Source of the DNA: Platerodrilus igneus
Lineage: Eukaryota > Arthropoda > Insecta > Coleoptera > Lycidae
Assembly: GCA_036346225.1 (NCBI GenBank)
Contig: JARFIW010001088.1
Span: forward strand, 3,548,501-3,612,500
Reading direction: 5' to 3'
DNA length: 64,000 nucleotides
Part shown: piece by piece, positions 10,789 to 22,158 of the stretch
How positions within the stretch are numbered: position 1 is the stretch's first letter
Layout of the letters: the number at the start of each line of letters is the position of its first letter
The notes under the pieces: generated by a model
Databases searched by the model: none
The model's input: the letters and a program-made list of their open reading frames with translations, nothing else
Told to the model about the DNA's origin: nothing
Made by a program: the position numbers and the translations under genes

Positions 10789-13084
10789 TACTCATATTTA
10801 GACCAGGGTAGAAAATTAAATAATCACATCAAATAATTTTAATCACCGTGTATAAGGAATTTTATTAGATAATACGCGTTATTAAAACCGTGAAGCATAA
10901 AAATTTATTAGTTTCATTAAACATAAGAGATTTAAATCATGTACAAGACGCTTTATATCAAAAGAAGCAGTATTAAGAAAAAGCTCTGCGTGTAATGTAA
11001 TTATTCCTAAACAAATGGAAATTACGTGCAAAATTTATATTAATTAACCCTATTTTAAGTAACCGGTAGTAAAACAAAGTGTACACATAATAATTAATAT
11101 TTAACTTGTATTCGCTAAAAATGAAAGAATAGAAGTCAATTTTAATTGAAGTTAATTGAATCGTTAGTAACAGATAATATCTATAGAAACTTGTAAAAAC
11201 CCAATAAAAAGCAAATCCTAGAAGTGTTAGTTAGAAGTAGGATGTTTGAACACACCTGCGTATTTTAAAAGGCAATTTCAGTTTAATTTGTTTAGATAAA
11301 CATGTCGATTCTGAGGATATTGGAAACGGTCAGATGCTTTAGCACGAAATACAAAACAGGGTTTATTTAAAAAGCTCTGAGAATTAATATTATTTTGAAC
11401 ACCTGCGTAGTTTAAATATCACGTACGGCGAAAATTGTGTAGATAACAAATGGTTTCAGAGAATCTTGTAGAAACCGTCGCATAATAGTTACGAGAAATG
11501 CTAAAGGTGGGTTATTTCACACTCCACATGGACTAAAATATAATCGATAATAAAGAATATCAATTTGCACCAATACGAACAGGTTAGAAAAGGAAAGAGA
11601 AAATGCGTCAAGCAAAGACACATATAGTAAAAGGCGTGATTTAAGCAACGTCACGAGGGTCACAATTGGTTAAAATAGGATGCAAATATCGGAGGTAGAA
11701 ACAACAATTTCTGTACAAAATTAATTAGTTTTTCTCGGACATGTTTGCGTGCCGTGTGAATTTCTGAGTTTTAAATGAGGCGAGTGAAAATTCGTAAAAC
11801 CGACGCGCGAGCGACGGACTGGGAACATGGCATGAGAAATTCTTTAGAATTACCCGTTTTGGGGAACAGACCGACAGACAGGCTTTTGCTATATATACCG
11901 AGGTGAATATAAACAAGCTCTTAGACTTTTGACTATTCGATGCGTTAAAAGCTCTTACATCCGCGACTTGATTCAAGATGTTAAACAGTGCATTTTAGTT
12001 TGATAAAATAATTTAAAATTTTGCTCGTATATTTTAGTGATTCAAAATAGTTTGTTATTTACGTGCTAACATGAAGGTACTTCAGTGCACTTAGATACAA
12101 GGTAATAAAATTTAGTATCACTGTACCAATTAGCAAAATTTACAACGACAAATGTATACACATAAGTAGGCAGTTTTGGCGTATATTGGTGAAAGACGCA
12201 TGAATTTCTTTGCTATTTTTCGGGGTGTTAATAATTAAATGGTTCAAATACGTGTCTGGATCCACGAAACAAGGGTCAGATATACACAGATGAGTTCCGG
12301 AAAAGCCCAGAAACAACTTTAAATAAATGGTGATGGAGAAAATTTTAAAAGCGTTGAGAATTAGAAGCCGTAAATATAATCCTGTTGGAATGGTGTGATT
12401 AACTAAAGGGACGATGTACTTTGAAGCTACGAGGACAGTAACCTTCAGGTAAATTATACTATTTTGTTTGACATTTTTGTGTGTGTTGAATAACTTTATA
12501 ATTGGTTTATTTAAAATGGACAGTAGTGAAATTGTACTAACAATAATATTTTAATTTTAAGGTGAAATTTGCTTGTTTAAGTAGAAAGGGGTATTTAGTA
12601 TTGATGTTCTGGATTATGATAAAAATATGGGTATGTCTTTGAGCTCAATTAGACGAACCTGGTTAATTAACGTAAAGGGTGGTAGATGCTCCTTTGTACT
12701 CTGTATATATTGTTATAGTAATTAGTAGGCATCCTACAAGGACTTTAATTCTGGATGCACTTTAAAATGATAATAAATTTAATTTTGAAATTCTCTGATA
12801 TTAAAATTTATGCTGAATTTTAATTTTGAAATTTTAATGTATTGTGAATATTGATGTAAATAGAGTTGACGTTGATGTTTGTGGTAGGAATGTGTTTGTT
12901 TTTTTTATGTATGAGGATGAAAGCTATCTTGAGGAGCAGCCGAGGCGATTAACAGAAGAAAGTCAATGGACCAACACAGTTAAGGTAATGAATAGCTTTT
13001 CGTAGGATTCACAGCATTCTGGACATCCAATTCGTAGGGGCTCGATTCGAAAAGCGGAGTATCCGGATTTTGGTGGTATCACAG

Positions 13085-13086
<2 letters not shown>
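10789..13086 (+). repeat. 3' LTR of gypsy-like copy 1
   Basis: Direct repeat of 5394-7690 at nearly equal length (2,298 bp). It ends at CACAGCA, followed directly by (AT)n. Differences from the 5' LTR are scattered single bases and short runs, for example near 12675 and 12900. Confidence 0.88.
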
Positions 13087-13119
<33 letters not shown>

Positions 13120-13997
13120 GGATAGACAATCGTTTGTTCTTGTTTGTGTTCATTAACACACCTTCGTATTAATGTTGTAAGTACCTGTTTTATTAATGAG
13201 TTTGCTGTAGCACGTTTTTATACGGTATGAGGAAATCTGCTTATTTTACTGTATATCGATACCGTATAATCCAGTATTGGAACGCTATTTTAAAAAATAA
13301 CGGAGCCAATCCGGTGGTAGTTCTATTTGACAGTTTAAACTTGATTTGCGCTCTTTACGCTGCCGTGCATTTATAACCTAACTGTTTGTAACAAAAAGTT
13401 AAAATATTTTTAAATCATGTCACCCATATATAAAGCAACTTTTGTTGTGTTTTTCCCCTTCTAAAGCACGAAATACAAGGTAGTGCTCCAAATCTTTAAC
13501 ACTACTGCGCAGAAGCAACATTTCCGCATTATTATTCATAATAATAATAATTTAATAAATAAAGAAAAATGAGGTTAGGATTCAGGTTTAGTATAATATC
13601 CCGCATTCGACTTTTTGGACTTGACTCTATACGGTATTAAAGTGATATATACCGTATAAAAACGTGCTACCGCAAACTCCAGATTGATTGAACAAATTTA
13701 TTTTATAGATGTAAGGAATATTCAAAGATTTGTTCTTGTTTGTGCTCATTAGTACGCACTTGTGTTAGTCCTGTTAATATTCATGCCTTATTCTCATTTA
13801 TTGCCTTACAGCGGTTGTGCTTGCTTACATATAGAGATACATAAGTGTTGTTCTTGTTTGTGCTTAACAAGCACTTCTGTTAATCTCGTAAACATTCTCA
13901 TTATGATTTTTCATTTATCGACTTATTGTGCTTATATTACATGTATTTGTTGCTGTTTGTGCTTATTAACACGCACTCGTGTTAATCTTCTAAATAA
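13087..13997 (+). repeat. Tandem array with hairpin motif, right part
   Basis: Starts with (AT)n (13087-13116), then hairpin-bearing units with stems near 13151, 13745, 13861 and 13961, all preceded by a TTGTTCTTGTTTGTG-like stretch. Removing the MITE at 13198-13679 brings the first two of these to about 112 bases apart, close to the other spacings (about 100 and 116). The right part is therefore continuous with the units at 5188-5340. Confidence 0.7.
13198..13679. mobile_element. 482-bp MITE with 31-bp terminal inverted repeats
   Basis: Ends at 13198-13228 and 13649-13679 are inverted copies with 30 of 31 bases matching; the core is GTAGCACGTTTTTATACGGT. Further TATACGGTAT/ATACCGTATA motifs lie inside. 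There is no coding capacity. It sits inside the hairpin tandem array. No clear target duplication was seen, so the DNA transposon superfamily is not assigned. Confidence 0.82.
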
Positions 13998-14239
13998 TTA
14001 GTTATAATGTCGTATATTAATTGCCACTATTGTAAATAGATATTCTTTTGCTAGTGTATATATTGATTTATAAGTTGCAGTATACGCCTACTGAAAATGT
14101 TTTAAAATGATGGCATCCTCTGGAGTAAAAGATTCCGGAGTTAAAATAGTCCCCCATTCGGATCTCCGGGTGGGGACTACTTCGGAGGAAGTGATGGACA
14201 AGTTTAATAAAAGAGCAGTGGAATGTCATAACCATAAAG

Positions 14240-15516
14240 AAAGTAGGTAAGCTAGATAATCTGAAAATTGAAATAGATAGGTTAGACTTAAAGGTAAGGA
14301 TTAGTAAAGTTCGGTGACCAGAGGCTGGAGATTTTTGAAACCGAGACTTTACGGTAATTCATACAGGATCAGAGGAAAGAAATTGAAATGTGGGGAGAGT
14401 CATTCTGAACAAGATTGGACACTGTAGAAAACTACTTACAAAAGAGTACTCATGCTTAGATTAAAATCTAAATCGGTAAATACAGTCATAATACAAATAT
14501 ACATGCCTATCTCTAGTTACAGTGAGGAGGAGGTAGAAGCGATCTACAAAGATATCGAAGATACTAAGATTTGTAAAAGGATATGAAATTTTAATAAGTA
14601 TACGGTTGATCTTAATGCAGTTATAGGCGAGGGCAGAGAACGAGCGGTAATAGGTCTATTTGATTTAGGCACGAGAAATGACGGGGGAAATAGGCTAGTT
14701 GAATTGTGCAATAAAAGCAATTTAAACATCACAAACACATTATTTCAACATCATGCTAGAAGACGATATAGGTGGGAGATGCCAGGAGACATAGGGAAAT
14801 GTCAAATAGATTACAGTCTTGTTAAACAACGGTTTAGAATTCAAGTAAAAGGCTGCAGAAGCTAACCAGAAGCAGATATAGACACTGACCACAGCATCGT
14901 AATTATGAAGGCCGCTCTTAAATTAAAAAATTTGTAAAAGGGAACGGAAACGAGCACTTTGATTTTGAGACACTAAAAGATAAAGGTATCCACACAAGAT
15001 TTGAGAAAAGGTCAAACGAAGTTCTAAAAGATCGGGAAAATCTTTGATACTAAGGAAGTAGAAACAGAATGGAATAACATTAAATTAAGCTTAGAAATGT
15101 TGGCCGGAGATACTTTGTGGTATAAACAAAAAGAAAATAGGAAGTCTTGGGTAAGAAAAGGTATTTTGAATTTAATAGAAGAAAGACGAAAATACAAAAA
15201 CAAACCAGACAAAGCAGGAAAACAAAGATACAAAGCAATAAAATGGAAAACTATACGCAAATGCAGGAAAGCTAAAGAACAATGGATTAATGAAAAATGT
15301 ACAGAGGTAGAAATTAAGATGGAAATGGGAAAAACAGACGAATTATACAAACTAATCAGAATGAATTTTAAGTATATAAAACCATATAGCGCAAATATAA
15401 AGGCTGTGGGACGAAACATCATTATAGAAAAGGTAAAAAAAGTGGTTAGATGGCAAAAATATACAAGTAATTTATATGCAGGAACTAGAAGTACTAGAAC
15501 AGGAATCAGACACTGA
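14240..15516 (+). pseudogene. Endonuclease and linker of LINE copy A
   Basis: The endonuclease part (about 14460-14940) includes IQIYMPISSYSEEEV, LNAVIGEGRE, FDLGTRNDGGNRLVE, NTLFQHH and DTDHSIVIMKAA. These match an exonuclease-endonuclease-phosphatase fold, which nicks target DNA to prime insertion. The frame is broken several times. From 15097 a 139-residue frame stays open (YKQKENRKSWVRKGILN) and covers the linker before RT. It is non-functional. Confidence 0.75.
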
Positions 15517-15529
15517 ATAGGATGACTTG

Positions 15530-16500
15530 GATATCCTATATCTAGAGATGAGTTTGAATTAGCAGTAAAGGGTCTAAGAAATAATAATGCACGTAGAAAC
15601 TCTAAAAGCCGCTGGACAAACAGTAACAGAACGTCTCTTCAACTTGTAAGTTATATGCATGAGACAGGTGAGCTACACAAAGATTTCAAACGTAGCACCA
15701 TAGTCATTATACTAAAAAAAAAGATGCGGACAGATGTAAAAACTTTCAAGCAATAAGTTTGACAGCACATGTGTCAAAAATATTTTAGAATTGTACAAAA
15801 ACGGATGGAAACACGAGCTGAAGAAATACCAGGAAAAGATCAATTTGGGTTTAAGCAAAACAGGGAAACACGGGAGGCCACTTTAGTTATAAGGGTGTTA
15901 ATGGACAAAACAATAGCAAAAGGAAAAAACGTGTATATAGGGTTTGTATATCTGGAAAGACCATTCGACAATATTTAAATTGGGAAAAATGTTCTAAATA
16001 CTCAAAACGATGGGAATGAGTTATAGGAATAGGCGAATAGTGCATAGCTTATACAAAGAGCAAACAGCAGCAATAGAATTAGAGCAGAAACGTAGAGAAG
16101 TAAATATTAGGAAAGGTGCGAGACAGGGATGTTCCCTATCCCCGTTAATTTTTAACTTGTATATCGAAGAGGCAATGAATACTGTCAAATGCAGAAGGAC
16201 ATTTGGAATTATTATGCACGGAGAAACGATTGATATGCTTCGATTTGCAGATTATATGGCATTATTTGCATCTAGTAAGGAAAAGTTAGAAGCAGCTTTT
16301 AATGACATAGAAACAGTATTAACATAGGGATATGGTATGAAAATTAACAATAATAAAACTAAAGTATTAGTATGTAAAGAAGAGCTAAATAAGTCAAAAA
16401 CTAGAATATAAATAGAAAACAAGAACTTACAAGAGGTTAAAGATTACTGCTACTTTGGAAGTCAAATAACATAAGATGGCAGTAGTCTAATAGATATAAA
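15530..16500 (+). pseudogene. Reverse transcriptase of LINE copy A
   Basis: RT blocks in order across several frames: GKDQFGFKQNRETREA (about 15830), VYIGFVYLERPFDN (about 15930), ARQGCSLSPLIFNLYIEEA (about 16120-16180) and LRFADYMALFAS (about 16240). The last is the catalytic FADD box with the second aspartate replaced by tyrosine, so the site is dead even apart from the frameshifts. RTE-like RT would copy LINE RNA at the nicked target. Confidence 0.78.
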
Positions 16501-16985
16501 ATAACAATTAGCACAAGACCGTGCTGCATTTAACAAGAAAAAGCAACTTCCGTATTCAAAGACAACAAACATAGAAACAAAGACAAGATTGCTGAAAACA
16601 TATGTGTGGAGGACAGCATTGTATGGCCGTGAAACGTGTACAGTGGGAGAAGTGGACAGGAAAAGTCTTTGAAATGTGGTGCTACTGACCTACGTCGAAC
16701 ATGTCATGAACAGACAAAGTTAAGAACAAAGAGTTTCTCAAAATGATTGGGGAAGAAAGAAATATGTGGAAAACAGTAATAAGTAAGAGAGTTAGGATGA
16801 TATGACATACTAAAGCATAAGGGAATAGTGCGTAATATATTAGAAGCTGAGAAAAGAAAAGAGAGTAGTCCTAGATTAGATTATTGCACGCAGTTAGTGA
16901 AAGATGAAAGTTGTTGAAATTCGAGGGAAATGTGTACGTTGGCTAACAATATAGGCACGCGTCTAACCAGTTCTAGAACTAAAGT

Positions 16986-17514
16986 GTCTTGCAAGATATC
17001 ACCATCGGCCCTGGTATCAGGTTGAAGAGCACATCTGTCAAGTGTTTTCACTAATTTCAGTATTGCATTAGTTTATTTTAATCTGGAATGTAACTTTTAT
17101 AACTCTATTCGAGTAGGAATAGTTTTGTTTACCAAATTATTGCAAAACATGTATATACACAATTTTAATCGCAATTTAGATAGGACGTTTTTAATGTGTA
17201 CAAGCATGTTTTTCGTTTATGCAATTTTTATTAGCTTATTATTATTATTATTATTATTGGTAGTCATGTAAGAAAATGAATTTTTTCAATCTCGTTTTAT
17301 GTGCAATATTGTACATTGATCTGTACTTTCAACGTTTCATCGAAATTTGATAGTACCATAGGAACAAATTAGGAGCCAGACCAAGTAGCATTTTAAATTA
17401 AATATTAAGTTTCTCACTTCTATACTAAAGTGTTTTACGCTTGTTATTGTTCTTAATAAAAGTATATAATACTTTAGTCTTGCTGATTTATTAAATCGTT
17501 TCAACATACTTAGT
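16986..17514. other. No gene recognised; contains (ATT)n
   Basis: AT-rich sequence after LINE copy A. A short (ATT)n run lies at about 17236-17258. No frame or domain was recognised. Confidence 0.6.
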
Positions 17515-17589
17515 CATCATCATTAGGTCTTCAGTCCTGCAACTGGTTAGATGCGTACCCTCATTGTTTCCTATTCTGTGCTAACCTAC
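17515..17589 (-). mobile_element. LINE 3' fragment, left half (split)
   Basis: CATCATCATTAGGTCTTCAG and the following bases match the 3' terminus of the minus-strand LINE piece at 25346. The continuation, ACGTGTCTCTGAAATTTCCA, resumes at 23522 on the far side of the inverted-repeat element. Together they form a roughly 130-bp 5'-truncated LINE insertion that served as target. Confidence 0.8.
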
Positions 17590-18943
17590 GGCTCCGTCAA
17601 CTTGGCCCCCCTCCAAACGATTTATTGAAATGTAGCATGTGCACCAGAAAGTACTAGTTTTGCACCACCTTGCACCACCAAAATAATAGCTTGCACCATG
17701 CTGGAAAAACAATTGCGGTATTTTGTTTATGAGGGGGGCTAGAATGACGCTAGCCCCCCTCCATTCGAATTTCAAAAAAATGATATGTGCACCAGTTAGG
17801 GAAAAGCTTGCACCACCTTGCACCACTAAATTTAGAGCTTGCACCACTTCAGAAGATTAGATACAGGACCTTTTCTCGAGGGGGGCTAGAATGATGCTAG
17901 CCCCCCTCCAGTCGAATTTCAAAAAAATGATATGTGCACCAGTTAGAGGATAGCTTGCACCACCTTGCACCACTAAATTTAGAGCTTGCACCACCTTCAA
18001 TAAGTCGTTACATTATTATTTAATATTATTTTACATAAAACACTGCCAAACTCCAAGGTTTCTGAATTGCACTGCCAAAAGAATTCTAAGCAGATCCAAT
18101 GCCGAAATGTTTTCTTGCGCTTCTTTTATTCAAAATAGTGCAACTATATTTCATTTAATTATAGGAGTTTTATCTAATAACAAGGTGATTAATAATACTG
18201 ACTTTAGGACAGAATCAGGACGTTCCTACAAGAGGCTTACAAATGCACTTGCAAGGTATTACAGAACACGTAATAAACCGTATGATTTAGGGGTGTCAAA
18301 TTTAAGTCAAGTTACAACCAAATATATCAGAATTTAGTTTTAAGCAACACACAGAACCAAAGTCGTAGACAGATACTTCTGGAGAGGTCATGCACAATTT
18401 TTTTATTTAATTACATTTCTATGGATGTATCTATCTACAATACACTAACTCCTCCGCTTAACTTTCTATGAGTTTCACAAATTTCTCTTTCTAACTTATG
18501 ACTGACGGCCATTCAATTTTTTTATAAAATGTCACTTCCACTGTTTTTTAGCTACGTCATAACTGACATTTGTTAAACTTTGAATTTCGAATCGTCCTGG
18601 ATATTAATTTTTTTTATTAACCCTTGAATTTCAGCACATGCGGTAAATTTATTTAATCTTTTATTTTTAAAATTGCGAAAAAAAGTCTTTTCGTATGTTG
18701 CGGGATTTGAACCCGGTATCATCGGACTGATAGCTTCTCTAGGTATGTATAACTCAGACATCTTGGATACCAAAGATTTATTTTTACATTTTTGAATTAT
18801 TTGAATCATTTCCAGCAAACCTATATTTAAAGGATTTTTTATAAAGTTTTGAATAAAGCTAATATTTGATCTTTTCGAAAAAATCACTTTTCCCACTTTT
18901 CTCAAATACCTACGAAATGTATAAAAAATTTTGAATTCCAAAT
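17590..18943 (+). repeat. Left terminal inverted repeat (1,354 bp)
   Basis: Its outer 400 bp hold three related blocks with TGCACCACCTTGCACCAC and short GC-rich palindromes such as GGGGGGCTAG...CTAGCCCCCC. Further in is a 76-residue inward frame (18107-18337) with no recognised domain, then a segment with a tRNA B-box-like stretch (18705-18720, minus). The inner boundary is TTGAATTCCAAA. Confidence 0.85.
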
Positions 18944-21900
18944 AACGATTATTACTTAACAACAACATCTGCAAAACATTTCCTATTTAACCGATTTTCT
19001 ATCTCTTCAGATAACAAAACTATCCATCCAGTGCTATCCAGAATTAGACACCCTGTAGCGTCGATTTGATAATGTTATTTTTAGTTTATCAAGATTCCCT
19101 GCTGAAATTGAAAATCTTTACAAATTTTCTAGAATGTTTATTAAACTGCATTTGATTACTGTTTTGTAGTAATCTTGGAATAGTCAATATTATATATGGA
19201 AATCGGAAAAAGTTTGTACTAGTTGAGATTGAATTTATTGCTGAGCATTACTTAGAATCATAGGTAGGTATCATTATTATAATTAGATTGATAATTAATT
19301 GCATTACTGTTGGTTAGTTTATTTTTCACCTAAAGATTTTTACGTATTATTTTCTTCTGTATGAACTATATACTTTTATAAAATTTGAAATTGCTCAAAT
19401 TAAGTAACTAATCAATAGTAATTAATTAAATAATTTTATTTTAAGAATTCAAACACATAAAAATGTTAAACTCAAAATTAAAATAATTTTTTTAATATTT
19501 AAATATAAAAGACTAACTCTTATTCGAACAGGTTTTCTTAATTCTAAAAATGTATATCACCTAATAGATAAAATTGATAATGGACAGTACAATTAAAAAT
19601 ATATCTCTTAATACCTACATTTTTAAAAGAAATTTTCGAAATTAAAATAATTTTTCTGATTATAAAAAAGATTAATTCTTATTGCTAATATCTTTCACAA
19701 TTCTAAAAATTTTAGCAAAAAATAAATGACATTGAAAAAAACAAGATTGATAGTGAATTACAATACATATCTGAATATACTTAGGACAATTGAACATTAA
19801 TTTAAATAATAAAAGGCTTCAGACTATCAGTTTCAAAAAATTCAGTACTCAAAACTTGAACGTATTTTTTCGGTAAATCTTGAAGAAGCGAACATTTGCA
19901 TTTGTAATTGATCGCTTATTGCATTAAATAAATACGTAATTCGGCGGGTGAAAAATTCAAATGCCTTATTATCCAACAATAGCGGATGTTCTAAGAAGGG
20001 GCTGCTGTAACGGGCATTTTTGTAGTTTAACATTTTTCGCTTCCTTTCTGTTAACGTACTTAAAAATACATCGTTTCTTTGAGATCGCTGTTTGTATAAA
20101 GGAAATACTTCAGAATAATTCAGATTTGTATGCAATTTAACTCGTCGGTATTACTTTAAAAGTAGATAATTTGAAGATTGATTTTCATTAATAAATAAAT
20201 TGCAAGGAAGAATTGTAAATTGGATTATTCGTAAATTACTTTCCAGCTTGTCGAAAGTGATAAGCGGCTCGTGATTAATTAGTAGATATGATGGCTGCAT
20301 TCATATAAATTTAGTTCCTTATGTTATTATCGAACTGGAGATAATAGTCGATAAGAGGTTATAGAATAGCAACGAGTTTATTTGAACAGATTAGGAGTGG
20401 TAGTTTGAGTTTGCTCTTCGTTCCTACGAATTAATTACGTAAAAGATAGTGTGTGCGGTTTGCTTTGAAGAGAGTCGGATTGTTATACTGATACGCGTAG
20501 CTTTACTAATTGTTTTTTTGTTGCTTTTCTGTTGGAAATAAGAGTAGTTGTAGTTTGTGCTTTGTTCCTAGATATGAATTACGTTGAAATTACTGTTTCC
20601 TTGTTGCTTTACTAATTGGGGTTTTAGTTGAGTTTTCTTGTGAACTAAACGTTGTTTATTAACTGTAGAGTAGTGTAGTTCTGATGGCGATTGAAATAGT
20701 ATGTCTTATAGGCGAACGTGTTTGGTCGACGCACGTGTGTTTTAAGGTCATTGACTGACGGTTTTACTGATACGCGTACCTTACTAATTGTTTTTAGTTG
20801 TTTTGTCTTTTGATATTTAAACGGTGTGTGCGATCTAGTTTCGCGGTTTTTTTTCTTCGCAGAGTAGCGCATACTTTGGATTATTTAAACACAGTGATAC
20901 TGTAGTTTCTGAATTTTCTAACAACAAAGAATCTGAAAGGGATCATTACTTGCGCAAATTTCGTTATTTGCGAAATATGGCAGATTGCCGGCTTACAAAG
21001 GTATTGTTTGAAGTTTCTCACTGCTTGTTGGGATGTTTATGAACATAATATACATCTGGTCCCAGTTGGAATTGAACTAGTGCTGCGGAATATTTCGAAA
21101 TTATTGTCTTAGGAAATAGAATTTATCAAGGCTACATAGTTCCGACGCGTGATAATGTCTGCTGCTAACACCAGTGAAATACGTAGGTGTGATTAGTGTA
21201 ACGTGTGATAAGTTCATCAACACCCTTACAGTCAAGGGTGAAGTACTTCGCTAGTGCAGGACCTCGTGAATCCCACACTTCAAATACAAGGAAGCGTTGC
21301 TGAAGGACTTTTGTAAGTTGAACTATTTCCTACTGGTTATTACTTTAAATATCTATCCGTTGCTTTACCATATCTTTGTCGTTCTGATACATTTCACAAT
21401 AGACTTGCATGCTATTTTAAAACATAGAAAAAAAAAGAAAGAAAGAAAAATCAATACTACTGAATTACTCATAACAATTGTCTTACCTATTTATCTTTTG
21501 TTAACATTTTGTCTGATTTATGTTTAATTGGTGTGTGAGGAAACGTTTCTGCTACTCCCCAATATTACCTCATTTTGTACTAAACATTTTTCTGTATTGC
21601 TTTTACCGTTGTTATATTATATAGATTATCTAAACAGTTTTTTTTTACATTCTACCAAGTACTGAATAACTTAGACTATGCATTGCTGCTATGCTTTTTC
21701 TTTATTTCAGGTTTGCAGGAATAATCTTTTTTATTGCAGGTTTGCTATTCTAATTTCTTTTATTGCAGGTACTGTTACTAACTCCTTATCGCCGCATACA
21801 TCATAGGTCAGTCTGCTTTCTACAACCCCCCTCCCCCTACTCTCCGATTGAGCCGAGTCATTTCTTTGTTTTTCTTTGTGTTACGTACGGCCACGAGCCA

Positions 21901-22158
21901 GCGTAGCATAAATTTGACGAACCAACGTGTCTGCCTCGAAAAAAAACGTAATATAGAAATTTTTCTTTTTTTTATGTTTTAAGCCACGAAAAAGAACGTA
22001 ACACTGCATATAATGTCGATAGAGAAATTGGCCGTCAGTGACTAAACGCCTCTAGAAAAATAGTAATATTTTGTCTGGCAGGAGAAGAGAGTTTCAGAAG
22101 CATAGTAGACAAAAATTAATTCCTTGGCAATTTATAGAGAGAATTACCAATGACCGGT
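18944..22158. other. Centre of the inverted-repeat transposon; no gene recognised
   Basis: AT-rich with short frames only. The 97-residue minus frame at 19842-20135 and the 76-residue plus frame at 21297-21527 (hydrophobic with a lysine-rich centre) have no recognised motif. ACTGATACGCGTA with a following TTTACTAATTG-like stretch occurs twice (about 20490 and 20767). Three acceptor-like TTTATT(T/G)CAGGT segments lie in a row at 21700-21775. A captured host fragment is possible but not shown. Confidence 0.6.

Larger units (their letters stand above)
5394..13086 (+). mobile_element. Gypsy-like LTR retrotransposon, copy 1 (non-autonomous)
   Basis: Complete by structure: two 2.3-kb direct repeats, a primer-binding site, gag, protease, a shortened reverse transcriptase, a purine-rich region and a polypurine tract. 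There is no YxDD motif, RNase H or integrase, so it could move only with proteins supplied by a relative. Coding parts are damaged by frameshifts near 8205, 8415, 8650 and 8720 and by a deletion that removes the N-terminal part of the RT, compared with copy 2 at 46.2-54.0 kb. Both flanks are (TA)n, so the target duplication cannot be delimited. The LTRs are very similar, with scattered substitutions and short indels, so the insertion is fairly recent. Confidence 0.9.
14103..16985 (+). mobile_element. RTE-like LINE, copy A (decayed)
   Basis: Aligns over its length with the minus-strand copy at 26.3-29.5 kb: 5' leader beginning AAATGATGGCAT, apurinic endonuclease, RT, and a 3' end with a CTAACCAGTTC-like block. 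Many stops and frameshifts are present. It lacks the SINE-derived block that copy C carries in its leader; compare AAAATAGTCCCCCATTCGGA near 14146 with 29152-29386. Confidence 0.85.

Noticed and set aside
15024..15422. 132-residue hydrophobic minus frame
   Set aside because: Antisense shadow of the lysine-rich LINE linker frame at 15097-15516.
18690..18775. Possible tRNA gene (GGTTCAAATCC B box on the minus strand), repeated in the right arm at 22385
   Set aside because: There is no matching A box or acceptor stem, and its duplication simply follows from the inverted repeats. At most a tRNA-derived remnant.
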